Assembly: GCF_000468015.1 (NCBI RefSeq)
Contig: NZ_KI260449.1
Coordinates: 18,011-82,010 of the forward strand
Source: Ruminococcus callidus ATCC 27760
Lineage (GTDB): Bacteria; Bacillota; Clostridia; Oscillospirales; Ruminococcaceae
Length of the DNA: 64,000 nt
Reading direction: 5' to 3'
This document shows, piece after piece, positions 54,635-62,136 of this stretch (positions within the stretch are counted from its first letter, which is position 1; each line of letters begins with the position of its first letter). Both the position numbers and the translations under genes were made by a program. The notes beneath the pieces are model-generated. The model did not search any database and was not told the origin of the DNA. It saw only the letters and a program-made list of their open reading frames with translations.

Positions 54635-56517
54635 GCTGTTTGTACTCCTTTCATCGGCTCTCTCTGCGGTAAACTGCTGACGGGAACGAACACTCCCTTT
54701 GCAATGTCCTCTGCACGAATGGCGGCTTTCTTGGCTTCGATTTCTGCCTTTTTTCTCCCCTTGATTTTGTCCTCGTATCGCTTCTGCGCTCCGCTGGCTT
54801 TCCGCTTCAAGTAGTTCTGATGAAACCTGTCCTTGCGTTCCTCACGCTTGCGGATTTCCTCTAATTCTTCCGGGGTCAGCTCCACTTCTCCAAACGCCGG
54901 GGGAACGAATCGCCCAACAAAATTGAAGTAAATCTCGACCTCCTGTGTGGTCTGTATACTGCCTTTGCGGTCACGCTCATGCACAAGGATTTTCTCGATA
55001 AACTCGTTGAGCATGGCAATGGTCAGCTTGTCGAAGTTCTCGTACTTGTCAATCAGAGCGATAAAACGATCAGCGTCCTTTTCGTGCTTCTCATAGCTCT
55101 TGACAGCCTTTTCCAGAGCAGAGATTTCGGCGGTAAGCTCGGACTGTTCCTTTTCGTATTGAGCGTCCAGAGTGGCGTATCTGCTGTCGGACAGCTTTCC
55201 TAAAATGTTGTCCTCATAGATTTTGCAGAGCAGGACTTCCAGCTCGGAAACTCTCTGCTTTGCGGTGGCAAGGCGTGTCCGCTGTTTCTTGACCTCTGCC
55301 GTCTGCTGGCTGGACTGCGCTTCCTGCACCACACGGACAAACTCGGCTCGGTCATGCTTCGCATACTCGGCAATGGCTTTGAGCATTTCAGAGACAAGGG
55401 ACAGTACCACATCTTCATTGATACGGTGCTGTGTCATGCAGAGCTTTCCAACTGGGACTTTGCTGTATTGGGAACAGGTATATTGAGAAATACGCTTGCC
55501 GTTGTTGGTACGGTGGACATACATCTTGCCGCCGCAATCGGCACAATAAAGCAAGCCTGTGAGGGGAGCTGCTTCGCCCCAGCCGTCCGGGTAGCGTCTG
55601 ACATTCCCACGGATTTTCTGCACAAGGTCAAAGGTCTGCTGGTCAATAATGGCTTCGTGCGTATTCTCAAAAATCGTCCATTCGTCCTCCGGGACATAAT
55701 GGCTTTTCTTGTCCTTGAAGTGCTTTCGGGTCTTGAAATTGATGGTGTGTCCCAGATATTCACGCTTTTCAAGAAGGTTGCAGATGGTGGAAGAACCCCA
55801 GCCGTACACATCTTTGAAAGTCTTATTCTTGTTCACGCCCTCGCCGTGCTGGGCAAGGTAAGCGGACGGAATGAGGACTTTTTCTTCTTTCAGCTTGCTG
55901 GCGATCTGATACGGACCGTAGCCCTCAATCGTCATGGTAAAGATGCGCTTGACCACATCAGCGGCTTCGGGGTCAACCAACCATTGGTCTCTGGCTTCGT
56001 TCCAGAGATAGCCGTAAATGACCGTGCCTGTGAGGTGCTTGCCGGACTTGCCTTTTGACTGGAAAGTGGAACGGATTTTACGGCTGGTGTCTCTGGCGTA
56101 ATACTCGTTCATAATGTTGCGGAAAGGGGTAAAATCATCGTCCCCTCTGGCACTGTCCACACCGTCATTGATGGCGATAAGGCGAACGCCACGCTGACGC
56201 AGGATTTCCATAATCTGACCGACTTTCAGATAGTCACGACCCATGCGGCTCATGTCCTTGATACACAGGTACTCCACATTCCCGGCTTCCACTTCTTTCA
56301 TCATTGCTAAAAATCCGGGACGGTCAAAGCAAGTACCACTAATGCCATCGTCCGTGAAATGGACAATGTTCGTAAAGCCCTGCCGTGCGGCGAACTCCTC
56401 CAACATAGCCTTTTGATTGGAAATGGAATTGCTCTCACGCTGTTGGTCATCATCTTTGCCAAAGTCATCACGGCTCAGTCGTTCGTACAGAGCTGTGATT
56501 TTCTCGTTTTTTCTCAT
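54631..56517 (-). CDS. Large serine recombinase (integrase) of element C, in frame with virD4
   Basis: A 628-residue recombinase: MRKNEKITALYERLSRDDFG (nucleophile Ser15), SISNQKAMLEEFAARQGF, and KDMSRMGRDYLKVGQIMEIL with both arginines. The recombinase domain is TVIYGYLWNEARDQW, the zinc ribbon YCADCGGKMYVHRTNNGK, and a coiled coil and long Lys/Glu-rich tail end it. ATG 56517 follows AAGGAG (8 nt). Unlike recombinases A and B it reads away from the nearest junction and into the element. The reading frame is open back through the attachment site into virD4, so a VirD4-recombinase fusion of about 1008 residues could also be made. Confidence 0.93.
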   Translation of the reverse strand: MRKNEKITALYERLSRDDFGKDDDQQRESNSISNQKAMLEEFAARQGFTNIVHFTDDGISGTCFDRPGFLAMMKEVEAGNVEYLCIKDMSRMGRDYLKVGQIMEILRQRGVRLIAINDGVDSARGDDDFTPFRNIMNEYYARDTSRKIRSTFQSKGKSGKHLTGTVIYGYLWNEARDQWLVDPEAADVVKRIFTMTIEGYGPYQIASKLKEEKVLIPSAYLAQHGEGVNKNKTFKDVYGWGSSTICNLLEKREYLGHTINFKTRKHFKDKKSHYVPEDEWTIFENTHEAIIDQQTFDLVQKIRGNVRRYPDGWGEAAPLTGLLYCADCGGKMYVHRTNNGKRISQYTCSQYSKVPVGKLCMTQHRINEDVVLSLVSEMLKAIAEYAKHDRAEFVRVVQEAQSSQQTAEVKKQRTRLATAKQRVSELEVLLCKIYEDNILGKLSDSRYATLDAQYEKEQSELTAEISALEKAVKSYEKHEKDADRFIALIDKYENFDKLTIAMLNEFIEKILVHERDRKGSIQTTQEVEIYFNFVGRFVPPAFGEVELTPEELEEIRKREERKDRFHQNYLKRKASGAQKRYEDKIKGRKKAEIEAKKAAIRAEDIAKGVFVPVSSLPQREPMKGVQTA

Positions 56518-56589
56518 AACTTGCGCTCCTTTCTTCGGTTTTAGGTTGTGTGTTCTAAGAGACTTTCCAACCGCTTGATTAAGAAGTCT

Positions 56590-56615
56590 TTTAGAGCATA
56601 CAACACCAGCAGCCA
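56590..56615. other. Element C right junction (att)
   Basis: ACCAG at 56605-56609 corresponds to ACCAG at 47084-47088. Outside lies the virD4 codon series for AYKLAAG (minus strand), inside element DNA. The element arms share the imperfect words AAAAGTC...ACTTTTTCATCAA (left) and AAAAGACTTCTTAATCAA (right), each read inward. Confidence 0.7.
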
Positions 56616-57657
56616 GTTTATATGCTTTGTATTGTTTTATTGCAAAGCTTCCGATTGACATTTGCTCTTTTGTTGGTGATATTTCACGCATTGCTTCAAA
56701 TTCGCCAAGATTTTCTTCCTCATCCAGCTGTTGATTCAACCACTTTTCCACCATGGAGAACTGAATGTCAATCGCATTTTGAAACGTTTCATCTTCTTCC
56801 CGACACTCGGAACAGTTGATCATGTCAATTAGCGTTGCAAAATTCCATTCTTCTGGTGGGGAAACCGTATACATCATGGCGATGTAGGCGGTGTAAAGCA
56901 GTCGTTCTGCTTTCGTCCAGAAATCTTCGCCCTTTTGTTCGCTGCCAGAAGTGTTTTTGATGAGAACTTCGACAAATTTCAGAATGTCTTGCTCTCTTGT
57001 TTCGGGGCGAATATACGCAAAGGGATTGTAATGCATGGATTTTTTGAAATCCACAGTATTGAAAACACGAATCTGGTATTTGTTTCGCTGTAACATTTTT
57101 CCGCATTCTACCAAAACAGTGCCTTTGGGGTCAGTTACAACGTAGCTGCTGTGCATTTGCATGAGATTGGGCTTTAGGAAAAATCGTGTTTTACCAGAGC
57201 CGGAGCCGCCGATTACAAGAACGTTTTTGTTTCTGGCATACTTAGGACTAGATGGTTTTCCCATTGTCAGCCGTTCTGTTTGAGTCAAAATAATATTATT
57301 CTCAAAATTGGATTTGTCCATATACGGTTCAATGTCCTTTGGCGTACCCCAACGTGCAGCACCATATTCCTCGCCATGTCTGAATTTCTTAGCATTTTTA
57401 CGCTTGAAATGCATGATGACTTGAATTAAAATGCCCAATGCCAGCCCAATGAACAAGTCTATCGGGTGCAGACTGGGTGCAGGATTCGCAAAAGAAACAC
57501 CCAAATTCGTGAAAAACGGGAAAAGTTTTTCGGAAATATTTGTGCCTTCTGTAATTCTCCATGCAAATGCTAGCTTGTCTCCGGCATAGCCAAACATGAT
57601 GGTTGGAATTGCAAAAAGAATTCCTTTTTTCACTTTCTGGGTATCCATGTTCCTCAT
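56608..57657 (-). pseudogene. virD4/traG coupling protein, N-terminal part (interrupted by element C)
   Basis: About 350 residues: N-terminal membrane helices (GILFAIPTIMFGYAGDKLAF and PIDLFIGLALGILIQVIMHF), Walker A NVLVIGGSGSGKTRFFLKPN, and YVVTDPKGTVLVECGKMLQR, ending FAIKQYKAYKLAAG. The C-terminal half is at 46199-47086. The half contains the ATP site but lacks Walker B. The start overlaps the pcfB stop by 4 bp, showing an operon. Translation would continue into the element C recombinase. Confidence 0.9.
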
Positions 57658-58139
57658 CTCGTTTCTTGTTTTTCTCTGGTTCGAACCTGTTCTTTTTGGC
57701 GTGGCTCTTTTTCGATCTTAGCAGCACGTGCTTTGAACTGTTCTCGTGGTATCTCATACCGTGTTTTCGCTTTTTCTGATACTTCGGCTGCGTATTCCGT
57801 GAAAGCACGCTTGAAATTATCCGTGTCATTTGTCGCAAAAAACACATGGTTTGTGGGTGGGGTAGTGCTGGAATCTTGTTTTATGGCATATGTTATGTCA
57901 TATTTTTTTGCAGTTTCCTTGAAATCCTGCAAATTTGCAGAAGAAACTTCGATGGAATCTAGGTTTCCGTTGCTTTGTTCGGCTAATTTCCGAAGACTTG
58001 TCTTTCCATGTGTGCTTTTATCTTGGTTTTGCTGCAAATAGTCACGCATTGCTTGCTGTACTAGCTCCTTGGTGATGTCTGAGCATTGCAATACAAGATC
58101 GACGACACTTCGGACATCTTTTTCTGTTCCGTCTGGCAT
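57654..58139 (-). CDS. pcfB: PcfB family conjugation protein
   Basis: A 161-residue DUF3801/PcfB protein with the pattern LVLQCSDITKELVQQAMRDY, GNLDSIEVSSANLQDFKETA, KKYDITYAIKQDSSTTPPTN and HVFFATNDTDNFKRAFTEYA. A basic tail ends it. PcfB of pCF10 helps connect relaxosome and coupling protein (family knowledge). It is always next to virD4 in these ICEs, as here. Confidence 0.9.
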   Translation of the reverse strand: MPDGTEKDVRSVVDLVLQCSDITKELVQQAMRDYLQQNQDKSTHGKTSLRKLAEQSNGNLDSIEVSSANLQDFKETAKKYDITYAIKQDSSTTPPTNHVFFATNDTDNFKRAFTEYAAEVSEKAKTRYEIPREQFKARAAKIEKEPRQKEQVRTREKQETR

Positions 58140-58191
58140 ATGTTTTCACCTCCGACTTCGCAAAGTAACCTGTATTGGCTATATGCAAGTT

Positions 58192-58579
58192 TTAAGCTTC
58201 GTCTTCATCCGGTCGATATTCCAGTTTAGAAGCGGCAGCATTCGTGTCAGAATATCCGGAAATAGAATTTGCCATTGGCATTTTGAACAAATGCTGTCTG
58301 CTATCAGCGTTATTAAGCCATTCTGACAATGCTCTGGCAGCATTCTGGCATTCTCCCTCGTCCGAAGTATACCCCCAGCTCAATCTGCGTCTGTGGGGCT
58401 TCCTGTGCGTTTTCTGTTTCGTCCAGATTCAAAATTGGCATAGATAAATCTGCAACTACCTGATATGCAGCGATAGTTTTCCCGTTATCCAGCGATACTT
58501 CTCCGGAATAAACTCGGATTGCGATGATATGGTCGTAGTTCAGGAATACGTCGTTCTGTGTCAAAATGGTCATGTTCAT
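58192..58579 (-). pseudogene. Small ICE gene with a one-base frameshift in a G-run
   Basis: Two overlapping frames look like one gene. The N-terminal frame MNMTILTQNDVFLNYDHIIA ... ENAQEAPQTQIELG (from ATG 58579) should continue as YTSDEGECQNAARALSEWLN ... EYRPDEDEA, but that lies one base out of frame. Deleting one G from the five-G run on the minus strand (58372-58376) joins them into about 128 residues. This may be a real mutation, programmed slippage or a sequencing error. The function is unknown. It lies between pcfB and a replication gene. Confidence 0.7.
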
Positions 58580-58597
58580 GTGAATCCTCCTGTGAAA

Positions 58598-59635
58598 TTA
58601 TAAATTTGCTATAAATTGCCCATAGGCATAGGGGCTCTTGTCAGTTTCCGTATTTTCCGTACTGTGTTGTGTTGCAAAATCGTGTTGGGCAAGATTGCGA
58701 TAATAGCCTGCCATGCTGGTGGGAGCGTTGTAAAGGCACGTTAACAGGTAATTTCGGCGGTTTTTGATAGCAGCTCCGGTAGAAGCAATGCAGTCCAGTA
58801 CGTAGGCGATATGTTCGCAGGTTAATTTCTGAAATTCCTTTCGGACAATGTCCGTGCTCAGGTTGTCTCCGCAAATAGGCAGAGTTGTTTTAGGCGTAAC
58901 GTAAACCCATGTGATGCAATTCACCAATTCCCTGATTGTTTCAGCATCGTACAAGAGCATTCCTGTCTTACGGTTTTTTTCAGACAGCAATGCCTCAGCC
59001 TCTATTTGCTCTAGTACAGACTGCTGTGTGATTTCAAATCTATCCGCATCTATCCGATCAGAGCCGCTGATACAAGTTAACGTATTACTGTGATGGATAG
59101 GATATTGATTATATAATACTTGATTATATAGTCTTTGATTATATAGTATTTGATTATAGACGCTGTTTTCTTGATCTACATTTTCTTGATCGACGTTTTG
59201 TAGATCAAGGTTTTGTACATCTTCGGCGGCTGGTATATCGTCCTTTTTTGAAGCTTGAGGATGCTGCGTATCGTCCTTAGTGGGTGGTTCTGTTTCAGTC
59301 AGATCTGGTGGCAGGTCCGGTTCTTCGTCTTCCTCCATGGGCTCATCGCTGAAAAGATAAATCCATTCTGCGATTTTTCCGTTTACATAAATTCTCTTGC
59401 GTATCAAATACCCTCTATTTTCCAGTTCTTTTAGGGCAGTGCTGATTTTACGCTCCCCGTCGGGAAGAATAGCAGATAATCCCTTGATTGAAAATTTCCA
59501 GTTTTCCGGCATGGAAATCATTGTTAGCAGTACCCCTCTGGCAGTTGCCCCAAGTTTGTTGTCTCGCAGAAATGCATTGTGTACTGTTGTGAAGTCACAT
59601 TTCACTTTTTTTCGTACAATCGGCAATATCATCAC
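58598..59635 (-). CDS. Replication initiator-like HTH protein (DUF6017 type)
   Basis: A 345-residue protein. The N-terminal winged helix is FLRDNKLGATARGVLLTMIS then LPDGERKISTALKELENRGY. An acidic linker contains the repeats NVDQENVDQEN and ILYNQRLYNQVLYNQ, and a conserved C-terminal domain follows (EHIAYVLDCIASTGAAIKNR ... RNYLLTCLYNAP). This is the typical Tn1549/CTn replication-protein layout, probably with a DnaD-like role. The DNA of the repeat region has four 15-bp tandem units (59107-59160). It overlaps the next gene by 4 bp. Confidence 0.8.
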   Translation of the reverse strand: MMILPIVRKKVKCDFTTVHNAFLRDNKLGATARGVLLTMISMPENWKFSIKGLSAILPDGERKISTALKELENRGYLIRKRIYVNGKIAEWIYLFSDEPMEEDEEPDLPPDLTETEPPTKDDTQHPQASKKDDIPAAEDVQNLDLQNVDQENVDQENSVYNQILYNQRLYNQVLYNQYPIHHSNTLTCISGSDRIDADRFEITQQSVLEQIEAEALLSEKNRKTGMLLYDAETIRELVNCITWVYVTPKTTLPICGDNLSTDIVRKEFQKLTCEHIAYVLDCIASTGAAIKNRRNYLLTCLYNAPTSMAGYYRNLAQHDFATQHSTENTETDKSPYAYGQFIANL

Positions 59636-59940
59636 CCCCTATTGATCGTTGCACCTACGTAAGTCATATTCATAATCATTTTTTCTTTGTTTACCATAAA
59701 TTTGTTATCGACTGTTTCGAAAACCCAGTTTTTATTTACGAGTTCCTCCAAGATGCTTTTCAAGGTCGATTTGCTGTCTTTCGGAGAAAGTTCACAAAGT
59801 TCCTGAAGGGTTATGAAGTCACATTGAGGGTCGTTTACCATCATGGAAAGAACACCATATGCTTCCAGTGACAATTCAGAAATTTTTTCTGGTTTCAATG
59901 CGATAAAGCCATGAGAAATTATCTTTTGCAAGTAAAACAC
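59632..59940 (-). CDS. Small winged-helix protein
   Basis: A 102-residue protein, MFYLQKIISHGFIALKPEKI, with a winged helix (LSLEAYGVLSMMVNDPQCDF, TLKSILEELVNKNWVFETV). The lead region resembles the first domain of replication initiators, so it is probably a short paralogue or regulator. The ATG has AGGAGT upstream. It is coupled to the 345-residue gene (ATGA). Confidence 0.65.
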   Translation of the reverse strand: MFYLQKIISHGFIALKPEKISELSLEAYGVLSMMVNDPQCDFITLQELCELSPKDSKSTLKSILEELVNKNWVFETVDNKFMVNKEKMIMNMTYVGATINRG

Positions 59941-60016
59941 TCCTTTTGCCTTTTTGCAATTTCATATTTTTGTAAAATAAGGTTTTTCATATGCGTGTTT
60001 GTGTGGATGTGCCGTT

Positions 60017-60367
60017 TTACACAGAAATCATTACGTTTTTCATCTTTTTCAAGAGTTTATCATGACGTTCCCATGCAGTTGCATAGGCAATGTGTTGTTC
60101 TTTCGCATACTGGCGAATTGTCATATCACGAAAATAAATGCAAGTGATTAGATACTGTTCTTTTTCATTGAGCTGCTGAATGGTTTTTCGTAATTTTGCG
60201 AACATCATATTTCGTTCTACTGCTTTATAAACGTCAATGTTTGCGGCAATCTCTGTATCACCTGAAAGAAAGACGCCATGTTCTTGATCTTTTTCTATGA
60301 GATATTTTTCATGACGCAGCATCTTTTTTCTTGCCAAATACCAATCACTCTTTTTTTCAGCGTTCAT
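60017..60367 (-). CDS. Sigma-70 region-4-like regulator
   Basis: A 116-residue protein whose C-terminus is a sigma-70 region-4-like HTH: LRKTIQQLNEKEQYLITCIY, FRDMTIRQYAKEQHIAYATA and WERHDKLLKKMKN. The N-terminus is charged. Such sigma-like proteins are frequent at the regulatory end of CTn-type ICEs. GGAGGTTTTTAATCT precedes the ATG. It lies between integrase and replication genes. Confidence 0.75.
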   Translation of the reverse strand: MNAEKKSDWYLARKKMLRHEKYLIEKDQEHGVFLSGDTEIAANIDVYKAVERNMMFAKLRKTIQQLNEKEQYLITCIYFRDMTIRQYAKEQHIAYATAWERHDKLLKKMKNVMISV

Positions 60368-60390
60368 AGATTAAAAACCTCCTTTGGGCA

Positions 60391-60424
60391 ATAAAAAAGC
60401 TCACGCCAACGGCATGAGCTTTAC
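60391..60424 (-). terminator. Terminator of the ICE integrase
   Basis: On the minus strand AAAGCTCATGCC pairs with GGCGTGAGCTTT (one G-T pair) followed by TTTTATT. It lies 30 bp past the integrase stop. Confidence 0.75.
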
Positions 60425-60450
60425 GAAAAATATTTATTTCGTTTTCAGTA

Positions 60451-61443
60451 TCAAAATTGCTGTAGGATTTTTTCCATTGCAACGATTTTTTGATCTAATA
60501 GAATATGCTGATACAAATTCATTGTTGTAGTGACATTAGCGTGTCCAAGAAGTACACTAAGTGTCTTATAATCTACATTTGCTTCCAGAGCCCTTGTAGC
60601 GAAAGTGTGTCGCAATGCATGGAAGTTTGCATCAGTTATATGAGACTCGCATAGAAAACGTTTGAAACGCATCTGCATGAATTTTGGTTCTACTGGTTTG
60701 TTTGGAATACGGCTAAGAACATAGTGATCTCCTGTAGCATATTCTTTTCCAAGTAACTCTGTCTGTTTCATCCAATGCTTTTTCAAGAATTCAACCACAG
60801 TTTGATTCAATGGGATGATTCTGTTTGCAGCTTTTGTCTTTGGAGCTGAAATGTTAATAATCGTTCCCGTGCCTTTTTCCAAGTCCGGAATACGGTTTAA
60901 AGTTCTCTGAATGTGTACAGTTACTTTTCCGTTGTGTTCTGAAAAGTCGCTCCAGCGTAAACCGCACAACTCTCCCAAACGTATTCCTGTAGCAAGACAG
61001 AAAAAAACACCGAAAGCAAACGGATCATCGCTTGCCTTCAGTGTTGTAAGAAGCTTTGCTTGTTCCTTTTTCGTAAGAACACGCTGATCTTCTTTTTGAA
61101 GCTTTGGAAGTTTAACGTATTCTATATAGTTGCACTTCATTAAGTCATTCTTTACGGCATCGCCGATTGCTTCATGAAGCATCATTCGCAGATTATAGAT
61201 GGTTTTGGGAGAAAGTGCTGTCCCTTTGCAGCTGCCGTTTTGAAACTGTTGATTGAAAAAGCGTTGAAATGTCATCGTGTTAAAATCACACAATTTGATA
61301 TTTCCGATATATGGCTTGATATGAAGACGAATGTAGCATTCGTAAGAAACCAGTGTTGATTTTTTTACGAACGGTTTTGCGTAAATCTCATACCACGTAT
61401 CAAGCCAATCTTGTAGCAAAATGTCTTTTTGATTCTTTTTCAT
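60451..61443 (-). CDS. int: Tyrosine recombinase (ICE integrase)
   Basis: A 330-residue integrase. SAM-like core-binding domain (VKKSTLVSYECYIRLHIKPY) followed by the catalytic domain: Arg in CLATGIRLGELCGLRW, HALRHTFATRAL (H-x-x-R), LLGHANVTTTMNLYQHI with Gly-His and the Tyr nucleophile. ATG 61443 is chosen; AAGGAGG stands 11 nt upstream, somewhat far. It directs integration into tRNA-fMet, whose 3' half lies 140 bp away. Confidence 0.93.
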   Translation of the reverse strand: MKKNQKDILLQDWLDTWYEIYAKPFVKKSTLVSYECYIRLHIKPYIGNIKLCDFNTMTFQRFFNQQFQNGSCKGTALSPKTIYNLRMMLHEAIGDAVKNDLMKCNYIEYVKLPKLQKEDQRVLTKKEQAKLLTTLKASDDPFAFGVFFCLATGIRLGELCGLRWSDFSEHNGKVTVHIQRTLNRIPDLEKGTGTIINISAPKTKAANRIIPLNQTVVEFLKKHWMKQTELLGKEYATGDHYVLSRIPNKPVEPKFMQMRFKRFLCESHITDANFHALRHTFATRALEANVDYKTLSVLLGHANVTTTMNLYQHILLDQKIVAMEKILQQF

Positions 61444-61583
61444 GATAATTAATACCTCCTTGCATATCATAATACCACATGAAAGTATTTACTCTTTTAA
61501 GAACATTATGGTATTTGGTTGATTTTATTCTCAAGGAGGAGTTACATGAAAATATGCAATAATATTAGCTGCATGAAACAGAT
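61444..61583. other. ICE right-end region beside the attachment site
   Basis: The 140 bp before the tRNA remnant hold a plus-strand ribosome site AAGGAGG (61533-61539) 6 nt before ATG 61546. This opens a 46-codon frame running through the tRNA remnant to TAG at 61684-61686. It may be only a by-product of the junction. Part of the integrase arm-binding sites should lie here, but I cannot identify them. Confidence 0.4.
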
Positions 61584-61629
61584 TCTTTCAACTCATAACC
61601 CGAAGGTCGTCAGTTCAAATCTGGCTCCC
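61584..61629 (+). tRNA. Initiator tRNA-fMet (CAT), 3' half only; ICE attachment site
   Basis: CTCATAACCCGAAGG carries the CAT anticodon and 3' anticodon-stem strand. GTCAGTTCAAATCTGGC forms a T arm with all five pairs, and TCCCGCAACCA is the acceptor strand with encoded CCA. CTCATAACCCGAAGGTCGT is typical of bacterial initiator tRNA. No 5' half precedes it: the upstream TTTCAA cannot pair with CCCGA. The junction is therefore in the anticodon loop, and the complete gene should be at the ICE's other end. Confidence 0.85.
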
Positions 61630-61640
61630 GCAACCAAATG

Positions 61641-61718
61641 GAAAAGAACATTCAAGCAAGTGAAACAGCTGGAGGTGCAAGTTTAGCTGTTGATTTGCCT
61701 GAATGTTCTTTTTTTATT
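61641..61718 (+). terminator. Terminator of the tRNA locus
   Basis: AAGAACATTCAAGCAA (about 61645) pairs with TTGCCTGAATGTTCTT (61695-61710) followed by a T7 run. This is probably the original tRNA-fMet terminator. Confidence 0.7.
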
Positions 61719-61744
61719 ATATCATGATGAATGCTTTTTGTCAA
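61716..61744 (-). promoter_or_regulatory. Consensus sigma-A promoter directed into the ICE end
   Basis: On the minus strand TTGACA (61739-61744) and TATAAT (61716-61721) have a 17-bp spacer. Transcription would run through the tRNA remnant (antisense) toward the integrase at 61443. The promoter lies outside the ICE, so it would be lost to the ICE on excision. Confidence 0.7.
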
Positions 61745-62087
61745 TCCTTGTGAGTCGAGTTTTCTCGGCTCATTTTTTGTTGACTTGAAAACTGCCAGGT
61801 CGGCAATGGTTCGTGCTCGTCGGCGAATCCGTCGGCATGAAATGGCAGAATGCCCATTTTTGATAGGACGGGGCTGAAAACGTCCGAAAAGTTCTGGATG
61901 CCTGCGACATTTTTAATTTTGTTGGTGGAGTGGGACTTTGACATTAAAATTGAAGGTTAGAATGCTGATTTTTCTGAAAATTGAATATGGTTGTAAAAGG
62001 GAACATCTCTTTCCTCACCACCCCACCCAGTGAAAAAAGTGATACCCTTCCCCAAACCCTCTATAAAATCTTCTTCCACTTCCGAAA
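61745..62087. other. Intergenic region between tRNA remnant and second integrase
   Basis: About 340 bp without a convincing gene. A minus-strand frame (61741-61944) has no ribosome site. The inner part is GC-richer, with the short repeated word GTCGGC (near 61800, 61830 and 61843). Confidence 0.4.
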
Positions 62088-62136
62088 AAAATACCTGGAA
62101 TCCCGTTGTTGGAATTCCAGGTATTTTTCTTATGCA
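62088..62136. terminator. Bidirectional terminator after the second integrase
   Basis: AAATACCTGGAAT (62089-62101) and ATTCCAGGTATTT (62113-62127 area) form a long stem followed by TTCTTA and, on the other strand, by T-rich DNA. Confidence 0.7.

Larger units (their letters stand above)
47086..56607. mobile_element. Element C: 9.5-kb IME inserted in virD4
   Basis: Both ends share CTGGT/ACCAG (47084-47088 and 56605-56609) inside a split virD4 gene. Removal joins ...YKLAAG to GKTAKSILISC. Contents: TnpW, a RepA/primase-like protein, MobQ relaxase, DUF3847, an oriT, an ABC transporter and DUF1430 permease, TnpV, and the serine recombinase. GC content looks higher than the ICE except for the AT-rich ABC/DUF1430 cargo. 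traG/virD4-targeting IMEs are known from streptococci (general knowledge). Confidence 0.9.
1..61583 (-). mobile_element. Host Tn1549/CTn-like ICE (right part; left end outside window)
   Basis: A single conjugative element forms the backbone. Its genes run on the minus strand from the tyrosine integrase (61443) to the SNF2/N6-methylase gene that leaves the window at position 1. After removal of the three inserted elements, the order is integrase, sigma-like protein, replication proteins, PcfB, VirD4, Maff2, TrbL, PrgI, VirB4, CD1108-like hydrolase, DUF4315, DUF4366, TopB and SNF2/methylase. This is the conjugation block typical of Tn1549/CTn-type ICEs of Clostridia (family knowledge). The right boundary is the anticodon loop of a tRNA-fMet 3' half at about 61583. 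The relaxase, oriT and left attachment site are not in the window. Three of its genes are interrupted, so transfer is probably impaired unless the inserts excise. Confidence 0.9.

Noticed and set aside
54631..57657. A natural VirD4-recombinase fusion protein of 1008 residues
   Set aside because: The two parts meet at an attachment site and virD4 resumes at 47086. It is an insertion by-product with a separate recombinase start, although readthrough translation is possible.
59107..59160. Short tandem repeats as a CRISPR array
   Set aside because: The units are 15 bp, contiguous and coding, with no spacers and no cas genes nearby.
61741..61944. 67-codon minus-strand frame beside the tRNA remnant
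   Set aside because: No ribosome site, and it ends at a promoter; probably non-coding.
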